Of a stretch of DNA of 64,000 bases, positions 29,870 to 42,186 are shown piece after piece. The first letter of the stretch is position 1. Every line of letters starts with the position of its first letter. The DNA lies in the NCBI GenBank assembly GCA_949825025.1, contig OX463787.1, forward strand, positions 16,985,707-17,049,706. Reading direction: 5' to 3'. The position numbers were made by a program, and so were the translations under genes. Under the pieces are notes generated by a model. That model made no database searches. It was not told where the DNA came from and was given only the letters and a program-made list of their open reading frames with translations. The stretch comes from Siphlonurus alternatus (Eukaryota; Arthropoda; Insecta; Ephemeroptera; Siphlonuridae).

Positions 29870-31270
29870 TCACGTCAAAACAACGAAAACAAAAATCACG
29901 AAAGCATTTTCAACGACTGACTTTATCCCGAAAACAATTACATCGAAAACAAATATAAACGAAATCATTTACCACGAAATTAAATTAACACGAAACAAAA
30001 TAATAACGAGAACAAAAATCACGAAAACAATTTGTACGAAAGTAATTTGACCGAAATTAAAAAGGACGAAAGTAAATTAGAACGAAATTATTTTAATACG
30101 AATTCAAAAATCACGAAAACAATTTGACCGAAAATTATTTGAACGAATTCATTTAAGACGAATACAAAAACCACGAAAACAATTTGACTGAAAAGTTATT
30201 TGAACGAAAACATTTTAGACGAATAAAAAAATAACGAAAACAATTTGACCGAAAGTTATTTGAACGAAAACATTTAAGACGAATCAAAAAAGAACGAAAA
30301 CAATTTGACCGACAGTTATTTTATTTTAGTTATTTATTTAAATTTGAACATTTAAAACGAATGGAAAAATCACGAATACAATTTGAACGAACGCTATTGA
30401 ACCGAAATAAAAAACACCGATATTAATAAAAAATTATAACAACATTTAAAAAAAAAAAAAAAAGTAAATTAAAACGAATGCGATAAAGAAGTATATACAG
30501 ACTGAGCCAGAAATGGTGTTCCGAAATGGTGTTCAATTTTTAAAGTTGACTAATTTAACATGGAGAAATGGAACTTCCATGTTAAATTAAAGAACTTTAA
30601 AAATTAATAACTCGAAAACTAGCTCGTTTTTGTATACCTGATATTTTACCTACTGATAGGGGATGTAGAGGAGAACATTTTAAATTTTTTTCATAATTTT
30701 TATGAATGGGATTTTTTTAGCATTGGGCCAGCTGATCCGTGTTATCTCTACCTTAATATTTTTCTTCATCGGTGTTTTTTATTTCGGTCCAATAGCGTTC
30801 GTTCATAATTGTATTCGTGATTTTTCCATTCGTTTTAAATGTTTTCGTTCAAATAACTGTCGGTCAAATTGTTTTCGTTCTTTTTTGATTCGTCTTAAAT
30901 GTTTTCGTTCAAATAACTTTCGGTCAAATTGTTTTCGTTCTTTTTTGATTCGTCTAAAATGTTTTCGTCCAAATAACTTTCGGCCAAATTGTTTTCGTGA
31001 ATTTTTTATTTCGTTTTAATTAAATGTTTTCGTTCTAATTTACTTTCGTTGTTTTCCAATTCGTTCAAATATATAACTATCGGCCAAATGGTTTTCGTGA
31101 TTATTGAATTCGGCTAAAATGTTTTCGCTGTAAATGCTTTCGTGTTTTTTAAGTTTCGTTATAAATGCATTCGCACATTTTCTATTTCGGTTAATTATAT
31201 TTTCGTTTAAAATGTTTTCGTGTTAAATTACTTTCGTCCTTTTTGTTTTCGGTGTAATGCCTTTCGTTTA
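29870..31270. repeat. ~60-bp minisatellite (ACGAAAACAATTTGACCGAA) mirrored in both arms
   Basis: Left half 29870-30470 is on one strand and right half 30760-31270 on the other. Each is built of ~60-bp units containing ACGAAAACAATTTGACCGAA and TTATTTGAACGAAAACAT. A CGAA step recurs about every 12-15 bases. It forms the inner stem of giant element 1. Confidence 0.85.
30540..30759. mobile_element. Truncated TTAA hairpin MITE at the centre of element 1
   Basis: Matches the right half and loop of the GGTAGAGATAACACG family (compare 43600-43795), ending CTACCTTAA. The left half is missing. Confidence 0.75.
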
Positions 31271-32949
31271 AAGTAGAGTGAGCGAGTTCATTTATTTTAA
31301 TATTTTATTTTTTAAAAATAGTATAAGCTGCCCTCTATAATTGAGAAATGAAAACCCAAAAATTCCATCTCAAATAGTTTCACCACAAAAAATTCCCAAA
31401 GTTGGTGTTTCGGAGGCCTTTAACGTGCAGCCTTATGGAAAATAAAACCGCGTTTTACGCCAACATTTTCTGAACTATGCTACCATTTAAAAAATACTTA
31501 CGTAATCTATGATGAATTCTTTAATGAATTTTCAAATAAAAAAATTTTTTACGGGGTCGTTTTCATGGGAAAAAATCATGAAAATCCTTATGGGAATTAA
31601 CCCGCAAAAACTTAAAGATTATTGTGTTTATTGACATATTGACATGAAATTTATGCAAAAATAATATTTTATTGCATCTATGAAATAAGCTTGCTACTAA
31701 ATTATGTCACTGAGATAATTTTCTATCTATATATTTGCTACCATTTTTACGCAAAATTCAATCCCACGTACCTATCTTAATTCAAATGGAAGGAAAATTA
31801 TCTCAGTGACGTAATTTAGTAGCAAGTTGCAAGTTACTCCATAGATACAATAAAATATTATTTTTGCGTAAGTTTCATGTCAATAAACACAACAGCACTC
31901 GGCCGCGGCGTGCTATCACGGGTCTGACGAGGTGCGCACGCGGTGCGTATAGAGGGAGTTACCCCAGTATAGCTTTTGCGAGGAAATACTCGAGAGGTAC
32001 ATCGAGATTATTTTTGATTCTTACTAATTAAGATACGAGGATTCCAGTCGTGTCATTAAAATTCTCCTAAAGTTTGAATGACATCGACTTTTTTGGCCCG
32101 CAAAGTAGGTACATTCGAATTGTACCCATTTTCGTTTACTGTGCCATTAGTTGAGAAAAAAAAAAAAATTTATTTTTAGGAGTTTTATGGTAAGAAGAGA
32201 TGTTTAGGAGCTATATAGAATCAATTTTTTATTAAAAAAAAAAATAGCCTTTATTTGGGCTGCGGAAAGCAAATGCTTCAAAAACGTCATACTTGGCTTA
32301 CGGGAACCGGTATAACAAAAAAACTAAAACCCATAGAGAAAATCTGAAAGCAGGATGTTGTAGACACATTATGGTTATGCATCCATAGAAAAAATCAAAT
32401 TTAATCTGTGCATAATATTTTCCGAGTTACTGGAGCCGCCGTTTGCTACATTTGCATTCTGACGCCATTTCGTATTTGCCCATAGTCCCTCAATTTTGAA
32501 TATTTTTGAAAAATACAAAAAGCATTTTTGTAGATTCATTATACGAACATGTATTGTGATTTTTATCAAAATCAAAGAACTTTAATATTTGGTGGTGTAA
32601 GTGGCCACTATGACGTGAATTAAGAAATATGGTTCTAATAATATATAAATTTTTATTTATATATATAAATATATAAAAATTGATTTGAAAATCCATTAAA
32701 GAATTCATCATAGATTACGTACGTATTTTTAAATTGGTACCATAGTTCAGACGAAGTTGGAGTAAAAAACTGTTTTCTGTTCCATAAGGATGCATGTTAA
32801 AGGCCTCCGAAACACCAACTTTGGGAATTTTTTGTGGTGAAGCTATTTGAGATGGAATTTTTTGGTTTTCATTTCTCAATAGAGGGCGAGTTGAACTATT
32901 TTTATAAAATAAAACATTAAAAAAAATTAAATCACTCACTCTACTTTAA
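31268..32949. mobile_element. AGTAGAGTGAGCGAG hairpin MITE, split by inserted DNA
   Basis: Outer ends at 31272 and 32945 with TTAA duplications. 31272-31620 and 32660-32945 are inverted halves of the element seen intact at 34378-35063. The intervening ~1 kb holds another inverted repeat (31640-31880) and the arm block 31960-32640. Confidence 0.6.
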
Positions 32950-33607
32950 GTCATGATATATGCAACAGCATGGTAGCATGCAAAAAATATTTCTAATATT
33001 TTTTATATATTTTTTTCCTAAACTATATAAAGATAACCCAATGCTCAAGTAATCGTATTGATTTTGTAAAATAACACAATTATCAAAAGACAGTAATGGA
33101 ATTATGAGACGTTCGTCCATATTTGTCATGGTTGCGCTTTTTTTTTTTATTATGTACAGACCTTAATAAAAATATGCATGCTTAGCTAATTTTTGTTCCT
33201 TGCAATATGTACCACGGTTATAGCCTAGCAATTGTAATATTGGTCAGAAAAATTCACAATAAAAAATATTAAAAAATATATTTGCCAAACGGCAGCGACG
33301 CAAAGTTGGCTCCGAGCACTAGGTGCAAGAATGGGCTTGCCTAAAAACCTCGCCGCAATAAAGATATTTTCTATTCTATATAATATATAACAGTGCGCCA
33401 GGGGACCATTTTATGCTTAATATTTCTTAATATCACTTTAACTTTTTAGTTTATATCTACGAAATTCAAAAATATTATTAATTCATCTTGGTACGTCCTT
33501 AATTCTTAGGCCTTCCTATAAAGTCTATAAACACATCAGATTTTTTTTAAACAAAATCTGAGGGGGGTTTATATTTTTTTACGGGACTATTTTTTCCGGA
33601 AAGAAAA

Positions 33608-33947
33608 AATGAGATATTATTATAGAATGTGAAAATTTTAGTGGCTTAATCGAAAGAAGGGGTAACAAAATATATTGTACTGTGAATTTTTTCAGATTTT
33701 TCTGAGACCGGGAACTATTTTTAAAAAATTATTGAAAGTCTAATTTTATGACGTCACGGGCGGCACATCCCTATCCTTTTTCTTAAGGAGTACCGCACGT
33801 GACGTCATCAAAATAGAATTTCAATAATTTTTTAAAAAAGTTCCCAGTCTCAGAAAAATCTGAAAAAATTCACAGTACCCTATTTTTACCCCTTCTTTCG
33901 ATCAAGGCGATCAAGCCACTAAATTTTTCACATTCTACTATCTCATT
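33608..33947. mobile_element. 340-bp hairpin MITE (AATGAGAT...CTCATT)
   Basis: Inverted arms include GAATGTGAAAATTTTAGTGG and CAGATTTTTCTGAGACCGGG, around a centre with two TGACGTCA-like sites. Related in layout to 17972-18422. Confidence 0.8.
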
Positions 33948-34016
33948 GTAAGTTTTGTGGGTAAATTTCTCATAAGGAATTTCAATTAATATAATATTTC
34001 GCCTATAATGGACAAC

Positions 34017-34340
34017 ATGCATGAAAATTTTTTATTGCAGAAATGAATAGAGGGTACCAAATTATGCTACTCTGAAATTTTTCAGATTTTTTTGAAACCC
34101 AGAACTATTTTCAAATAATTATTGAAAGTGCGGCCACGCCCCCTGGAGGCGTCAGTAGGCGTATCCAGTCTCTATCCTTTTTATTAAGAATTCAGAGGTG
34201 CCAACTGAAATCACAGGACTTTCAATAACTATTTAAAAATAGTCCCGGGTCTCAAAAAAATCTGAAAAAATTCAGAGTAGCATAATTTGGCACCCTTAAT
34301 TCATTTCTGAAATAAATTTTTTTCATGTATGTTGTCCATT
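34017..34340. mobile_element. AATGGACAACAT MITE, copy 4
   Basis: 324-bp inverted-repeat element with the family ends and core, inserted in the right arm of giant element 1. Confidence 0.88.
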
Positions 34341-34373
34341 CACGCTTTTATTTCTTTTGCCGGAAAGTTTTTT

Positions 34374-35067
34374 TTAAAGTAGAGTGAGAGCGAGTTCATT
34401 TTTTTTAATATTTTATTTTTAAAAAATAGTTTAAGCTGCCCTCTATTGAGAAATGAAAACTAAAAAATTCCATCTCAAATAGTTTCACTACAAAAAATTC
34501 CCAAAGTTGGTGTTTCGGAGGCCTTTAACGTGCAGCGCGGCGCGCGCGGCCTTATGGAACATAAAACCGCGTTTTACTCCAACTTTTTCTGAACTATATA
34601 TGGTACCATTTAAAAAATACTTACGTACGTAATCTATGATGAATTCTTTTTAATAAATTTTCAAATAATTTTTTTTTTTTTACGGGGTCGTTTTCTTAAA
34701 AAAAATTATGAAAATCCTTATGGGAATTAACCCGCAAAAACTTAAAGATTTTTTTCCGAAAAAACGGCTCCGTAAAATATTTTTTTTATTTTAAAATCCA
34801 TCAAAGAATTCATCATAGATTACGTAGGTATTTTTTGAATGGTTGCATAGTTCAGAAAATGTTGGAGTAAAACGCGCGTGGTTTCATGTTCCATATATAA
34901 GGCTGCACGTCAAAGGCCTCCGAAACACCAACTTTGGGAATTTTTTGTGGTGAAACTATTTGAGATGGAATTTTTTGGTTTTCATTTCTCAATAAAGGGC
35001 AGCTTAAACTATTTTTAGAAAATAAAATATTAAAAAAAAATGCAATCGCTCACTCTAGCTACTTTAA
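34374..35067. mobile_element. AGTAGAGTGAGAGCG hairpin MITE with TTAA TSD
   Basis: Element 34378-35063 (686 bp), TTAA on both sides, arms inverted end to end. The left arm of giant element 1 lacks it near 26230 (only an A-run there), so it came after the fold-back formed. Confidence 0.88.
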
Positions 35068-35545
35068 ATACCTCTCCGCTTAATTTTGCACTGCCTTAAT
35101 TATTTATTTATTTTTTTTTAGTATATATATTTATATATATTATAATTGCTACATATATAATTTAATAATATATATTAATAATTTAATTTAATTATATACA
35201 CTATATATATTATATTTATATATTAGTAAATAAATATAAAAGTTACTATATTATAGACTCTGCATATTAAAATACCGTTTATTACAATTATTACAATAAA
35301 TTATTATAATATTATTAATTACACGTACGATCGAGTCATTGGATCAAGTAAAAAATTTGAACTTCAGCCACGTTTATTGCATTTGTTATATCAGTGACGT
35401 CATTAATCATATGTTTCATACAACCGACGTAGGTTTAATAGAGCTACGTCGGGTGACGTCACGGATGTTTTGAACATTGAAAAAGTTCCGGCGTAGATTT
35501 AATGCGTCTACGACCGGCGTAGACCCAGACAGTTCCTTTCGCCCC

Positions 35546-35772
35546 CACTTTAGTCAAATTTGAGAGCTATCATGCACTTTCCTCTGTGCTCTGTGCTTAC
35601 TGTGCTTACTTAAGCGGCTTAAGCCAGGGCAAGTCCGGCAAGGGACGGCAAGTCACGCAGGCAACAGGCTCGGGCAGATTTTTTCCCGCGTTTGGCGTTG
35701 TCACAGATAGGTCTGTTCGTAAATACACAATCGGAAAGAATCGATTAGATGTGATGAACCTTAATAAACCTT
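35546..35772. other. Spacer between the two giant elements
   Basis: 236 bp separate the two giant elements once both TSDs are excluded (35537-35545 and 35773-35781). From 35709 it carries the left arm of a small palindromic MITE (AGGTCTGTTCGTAAATACAC). The open frame 35586-35813 runs into element 2 and is not credible. Confidence 0.6.
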
Positions 35773-38700
35773 ATGTTTTATGGAACTGTCTGCTGCCACT
35801 TCGGTCGTGGTAGCATTAAAGATACTTCGGTTTATTTTCATTGGCTAACAAACGATGACGTCATAAACCGAAGTGGCTGCATTAAAGATACGTCGGTTGA
35901 TTTTTCGAAGTGTAACATATGATTCATGACGTCACTAATGTAACAAAAAAATATAAATGAACCCGCGAGACTGTTAAAAATCGTACTTGGCGTGTTGTAC
36001 GCTTTTATAAAAGATTAGTAATATTAAAAAATTGCATAAGCATAATAGTAGCAGGTATATGGTCCCTGTGTCTGTTGGTGAAAGTATTTATAATATAATA
36101 TATGATGTATTATTATTATGTATATAAACAATTAATGCTGCAGGGCGCAGGGCCCGGCCGGCACTTACAATATTAATTATTATAATATGTTATTTAAAAA
36201 ATACGTAATAAAATTATAATAAAATATAGCTAGAAAAAAAATGTACACATGCAAAATTAACAAATTTCAAATAACTTTAATAATTAAGTGGTACAAAATT
36301 TACATAATTTTAGAAATATAATTAAATTATATTATATATATTATGATGAGTTATAACACTTTTATAAGAGTTATAAGTTATAGCAAAATCGTTGCTAATA
36401 TTTTTCTTTAGTAGAATATAAAAAAATAAATAAATAAAATGTTTATAATAAACAATTGTTTCCTAAAAATATAAACCGCGGTTAGCACCAGCTTCGGCCA
36501 GCTTATTATATTATTTCAATGACCAATGACACCGCGCGGATTTCTATGTTAAATTAAAGTGATTCAAAAATTGTATTCGATGTGCACCAAATTTCTACTT
36601 ACGTAGGGGTTATTAATTGGCCTTAATTCTTAAAACATTAGGTGTTAATTCCAAAATCAGAATTACTGATTACTTAATTTGCCATATTTTTATTATTAGC
36701 ACGTATTAAAATAAAATTTACACTGAATCATTAAATAGGTACTACGTGTATAGGGCAAAGTTCTTGATGATTCCATAAAAGGGGCGAACTTTATATTATG
36801 GGCCTGGGGGTAAACTTTCAGATTGGACCCCCTTGGCGGTGGCCGCAGCGTTCCGTTTAAAGGGTGGAGGCAGAAACCTTGCCGGAGGCGCGATTTTTTT
36901 TTTTTTTTATTTATTCAACTTCTTTTTTACTTAACGACAATAATTAGCAGTAAAAGTAAAATAAACAACCATCCTTTTTCCATTTTTTTTTAATTGTCAT
37001 AAAAAACATATTTTTTGTGCTGCATGGAACCGAATATCTAAAAAAAAAAAAAAAAAAAAAAAAAATCCATTTACAGAGGTTCTCCAGAAAAAATTCAAAG
37101 TCCGACAACAGGCTCTGACAGAATGAATCGTTTTATACGTTTTACAATGTATTTGGGGTTTAACTTAATTGACTTAACAAAACCACTCGATTTACTCAAA
37201 AAAAATTCGTAGATTTGTGTTACGAAATATATTTATATATAGCAGTCATGGCATATTCCCTGTCATGAGCTGTAACCAAAAAACGTCTAAAATAATTTTA
37301 TTACGAAACCAATTTCCAGCAAGAAAATTAAAAATATATGTTTAATGTTAAATCCCATATAAGATTATTTATTTCTTGAGCATCAGGAAACTGGTTTCGT
37401 AATAAAAATATTTCAGATGTTTTTTTGGTTACATTAAGTTCGGGCTATGTATATAAAACGTTGTAGAGCTATATTTTTTTCGTACGATCAAAAATCCACA
37501 AACTTTCTGTATGACGGACTGTACACAAATCTCTGTATAATTTAAAAAGTAGAAAAATAAAATCAAGCAAAATGCAAATGGGGCAAATAAAAGTTACACC
37601 GTTCAGCAATTAAATCTACGGAAAAATTGTTCATTTTTTTAATTAATCAATTTTTAAATAATCGAGATCGAGATGCTGTTGCATGAAACTATTATAAATA
37701 TATAATAGCTGCTGCTGCTATGGTCCCTCTTTTCCCTGTTTGGCCAGTCTACTGTTTAACTATGCTACACTCCTCGGTCCCCTAGCTTCTATGCAAATAT
37801 AATATACTATAGTTATGTTGTTACCTGCTCCTTTAGTTCTGTATTATGTTCCATAATTATATTAATTTTTTTACGATCGGGTTGATTTGCTACGTGATTT
37901 CTAAAAGAAATGATACGAAAGAAAAAAAAAAACGATACAACGTTCTATGGTCCCAGCCGTCCCAGCTTAATTTTGAAACTTATAAAAAAACAAAAAATAT
38001 GATTTAATTTTAATTACTCAAGGAAATTAAGACATCATTGCAATAGCAGTCTTTATGCGCCTGCATGTGTGCTATGCCAAGGGGCTTCGTTCGGCCTTAC
38101 TGTTGTGGTTATACGCCCCTTTTGCAAATTGGCCACCTCGGTAAGCCCTTGGGTCCGGGGCAGTGCCCTCTCTGCCATCCTGGTAGTTACGCCTCTGATC
38201 CATAAATTACGCACACGGAAAAAGAGATAGACGGTCTCCAAGCTGAAAGAGTTGCCTATCTTACAGGCGCATAGTAAGAAGAACTCCAATTTTGACTCCG
38301 ATCCTAGCTTATTTATTATATTTATTATAATATATTTATACAGTCTTTGCATTGCTTGTAGGGAGGGGGGGGAAACGATATACCAAGATTCAAGAATTAT
38401 TTTGCGAGTCATGGCATGTTTATAATCAGAATGAATGAATGATCGACAAAAATTAAGATATTTATTTTGTCCCGGGCCCATGCAGTTAGTTTGAGGATAG
38501 GCATCAGTATAATATTTTATATTTTATATAGCATGCAAAACATGACTTTATGGCGTACGTATTAAGTATATATAACTTTTATGTTTAATGGCAAAATAGA
38601 CTCGCTTAATCTCAATAAAAAATTAACGAAAACAACAGTCTTAATTTGTTATATATATTATAATTCTTTTTTGATTAGTACATGCTATGGCATGAATGAA

Positions 38701-39464
38701 CAAAAAGTGCTTAAAATATTTTATGTAAAACTTTTATACAATTTGCTATTATACAGTTTGTACTTTGGGCATAGAAAAATGGCTATTTATTAGACACAAT
38801 TCTGCTCCTTTTTTAATCACGTTGGAGTCAATCGGCTTTCGCTTATTTCTTAGGGGGCTTGGCCGTCATTGCTCATTTATATCAAGAGGCAGAAATAATA
38901 AGTTAATTTTTTAGAAAATAAAAAAGGAACTATTCTGTAAACTATCTTTGTGTTCACTAAATAATTTATATAAAAAAGAATTATGATATATAGCTTGCCG
39001 GGTCGGCCTATTTAGCATGAGCAGCTGTGACACCCATGCACCCCCTTAGATTTTGCCTAACAAATCAAGTGTTTTCAGGAAGGCCTAAGAATGACTTGGA
39101 GGAAATATTTTAATTTCTAAAAAATTGACTTATTCCTGCCTCTTGATATAAATGAGCAATGACGGCCAAGCCCCCTAAGAAAGCGAAAGCCGATTGACTC
39201 CAACGTGATTAAAAAAGGAGCAGAATTATGTCTAATAAATAGCCATTTTTCTATGCCCAAAGTACAAACTGTATAATAGCAAATTGTATAAAAGTTTTAT
39301 ATAAAATATTTTAAGCACTTTTTGTTCATTCATAATGCCATAGCATGTACTATTCAAAACAGAATTATAATATATAACAAATTAAGATTGTTAATATTTT
39401 CGTTATTTTTTTATTGAGTCGATTAAGTGAGTCTATTTTGCCATTAAACATAAAAGTTATATAG

Positions 39465-39868
39465 TTAAGGTAGAAATAACGCCGGTCAGCTGTTCAACGT
39501 AGGTCCCTTTGATTAACATGTAAACCTTAGCAAATTCACAAAAATTCTGAAATTTTCTTGAGAGGCAGATATTAGTGCCCAAAAGCCATAGAAAAAATTT
39601 CAAGACAATTTAACGAGCTGATTTTTTTAAATTATTTATTTTTTTAATTTACAGCATATAGGACAGGACTTTCCCATGGAGAGACAAATTAAAAAATTAA
39701 TTAAAAAAATTGGCTCGTTAAATTGTTTTGAAACTTTTTCTATGGCTTTCAGGCACTAATATATGTCTCTCAAAAAAAATTGCAGAATTTATGTAAATTT
39801 GCTAAGGTTTACCTGTTAATCAAAGGAACCTACGTCGAACAGCTGACTGGCGTTATCTCTACCTTATA
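39465..39868. mobile_element. TTAA hairpin MITE (GGTAGAAATAACGCC) in right arm of element 2
   Basis: Element 39469-39863 with TTAA on the left and TTAT on the right. The left arm (38550-38580) has the empty site TACTTAATACG in complement, confirming a later insertion. Confidence 0.88.
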
Positions 39869-41019
39869 CGTACGCCGTAAAGTCATGTTTTGCATGCTAT
39901 ATAAAATATACTGATGCCTATCCTCAAACTAACTGCATGGGCCCGGGACAAAATAAATATCTTAATTTTTGTCGATCATTCATTCATTCTGATTATAAAC
40001 ATGACTCGCAAAATAATTCTTGAATCTTGGTATATCGTTTCCCCCCCCCCTCCCTACAAGCAATGCAAAGACTGTATAAATATATTATAATAAATATAAT
40101 AAATAAGCTAGGATCGGAGTCAAAATTGGAGTTCTTCTTACTATGCGCCTGTAAGATAGGCAACTCTTTCAGCTTGGAGACCGTCTATCTCTTTTTCCGT
40201 GTGCGTAATTTATGGATCAGAGGCGTAACTACCAGGATGGCAGAGAGGGCACTGCCCCGGACCCAAGGGCTTACCGAGGTGGCCAATTTGCAAAAGGGGC
40301 GTATAACCACAACAGTAAGGCCGAACGAAGCCCCTTGGCATAGCACACATGCAGGCGCATAAAGACTGCTATTGCAATGATGTCTTAATTTCCTTGAGTA
40401 TTTAAAATTAATTAAAATTAAAAATTAGATTATATTTTTTGATTTTATAAGTTTCAAAATTAGAACGTTAATTGTAACGTTTTTTTTTCTTTTTTTTTCC
40501 GTATCAGATCTTTTAGAAATCAAGTAGCAAGCAAATCAACCCGATCGTAAAAAATTGATATAATTAAGGGATATATATAATACAGAACTAAAGGAGCAAG
40601 TAACAACGTAACTAAAGTATATTTGCAGAATGCAGAAGCTAGGGGACCGAGGAGGGTAGGCCCTGGGTAGCATAGTTAAACAGTAGACTGGCCAAACAGG
40701 GAAAAGAGGGACCATAGCAGCAGCTATTATATATTTATAATAGTTTCAACAGCATCTCGATCTCGATTATTTAAAAATTGATTAATTAAAAAAATGAACA
40801 ATTTTTCCGTAGATTTAATTGCTGCATGAACTAGGTGTAACTTATTTGCCCCATTTGCATCTTGCTTCATTTTATTTTTCTACACTTTATATAGTTAAGT
40901 AAAATTACAGAGATTTATTTTGTTACAATCCGTCATACAGAAAGTTTATGGATTTTTGATGGTACGAAAAAAAATATAGCTCTACAACGTTCTATATAAT
41001 ACATGGCCCGAACTTAATG

Positions 41020-41228
41020 TGCTCTGGTTCCCCAGGCTTTGGACATCACTTTGATCCATTGAGAAAAAGTAGAGGTGTCTGTCCTGACTAAGGTTTTCCA
41101 CGGTTCCCTCAGTCTCACCTCAGCGAATGCTGGAACGCGTAACAGGCCGTGGCCATCATCCGTTCCCTACCTTATCCCTATACCCATTTCCCCGCCGCGA
41201 GCTGTAAGCTCTTAGGAGTGTATCCTTG
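41020..41228 (+). mobile_element. 5S SINE body fragment in element 2
   Basis: CTCTGGTTCCCCAGGCTTTG ... CAGGCCGTGGCCATC matches the non-5S body of the SINE at 47283-47684. It interrupts the right arm between ACTTAATGT and an A-run, and the left arm near 37435 is uninterrupted. Confidence 0.75.
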
Positions 41229-41801
41229 AAAAAAAAAAAAATATATATCTGAAATATTTTTATTACGAAACCAGTTTCCTGCTCAAGAAATAAATAATCT
41301 TATATGGGATTTAACATTAAATATTTTTTTTTAATTTTCTTGCTGGAAATTGGTTTCGTAATAAAATTATTTTAGATGTTCTTTGATTAAAGCTCATGTC
41401 AGGGGATATGACTGCTAATACTGCTATATATTAATATATTTCGTAACACAAATATACGAAAATTCTTTGAGTAAATCGAGTGGTTTAAGTCAAGTTAAAC
41501 CCCAAATACATTGTAAAACGTATATAACGATTCATTCTGTCAGAGCCTGTTGTCGGACTTTGAATTTTCTGGAAAACCTCTGTAAATGGATTTTTTTTTT
41601 TAGATATTCGGTTCCATGCAGCACAAAAAAATATATTTTTTTAAAAATGACAATTAATTTTTTTTTTTTTTTTTTTTTTTTGGAAAAAGGACGGTTGTTG
41701 ATTTTACTTTTATTGCTAAATATTGTCATTAAGTAAAAAAGACGACGAATAAAAAATAAATAAAAAAATCACACCATCGGCAAGGTTTCTGCCTTCACCC
41801 T

Positions 41802-42186
41802 TTAAGGGTATATAAATTATAAGGTACCCAATGCTAAAAAAAAATCCCACACATGAAAATAATGAAAAAAATAAATAAATTGTTCTCCTCTATAACATCC
41901 CCTATCAGTGGCTAAAATATCAGGTATACAAATGCGAGCTAGTTTTTGAGTTATGAATTTTTAAAATTGACTAATTTATTATGGAAGTTTGAGTTTTCCA
42001 TGTTAAAGTAGTCAACTTTAAAAATTCATAACTAAAAAATTATAGCTCGATCGAATTTGCATACCTGATATTTTAGCCACTGATAGGGGATGTAGAGGAG
42101 AACATTTTAATTTTTTTCATAATTTTCATGTGTGGTATTTTTTTTTAGCATTGGGTCAGCTGATCCTTACCCTACCTTACCCTTAA
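41802..42186. mobile_element. TTAA hairpin MITE in right arm of element 2
   Basis: Element 41806-42182, TTAA on both sides. The left-arm counterpart at 36855-36862 (GTTCCGTTTAAAGGGTGG) is an empty site with one TTAA. Confidence 0.9.

Larger units (their letters stand above)
25647..35545. mobile_element. Giant fold-back DNA element 1 (9.88 kb, 9-bp TSD)
   Basis: Element 25656-35536, starting GGAACTGTCTGGGTC and ending with its complement, flanked by the perfect 9-bp duplication TTTCGCCCC. The two halves are inverted copies in blocks: 25656-25830 with 35370-35536, 27250-27610 with 32260-32640, 28970-29240 with 31960-32240, and the central repeats 29880-30330 with 30830-31110. Each end carries four CTACGYCGG motifs in alternating orientation. 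No transposase frame was seen. The 9-bp TSD and long inverted termini fit a non-autonomous Mutator-like element (inference). Later insertions interrupt the arms (27614, 33608, 34017, 34378). Confidence 0.85.

Noticed and set aside
35586..35813. 75-codon plus-strand frame
   Set aside because: Runs from the spacer across the TSD into giant element 2, so it cannot be an ancestral gene; no homology recognised.
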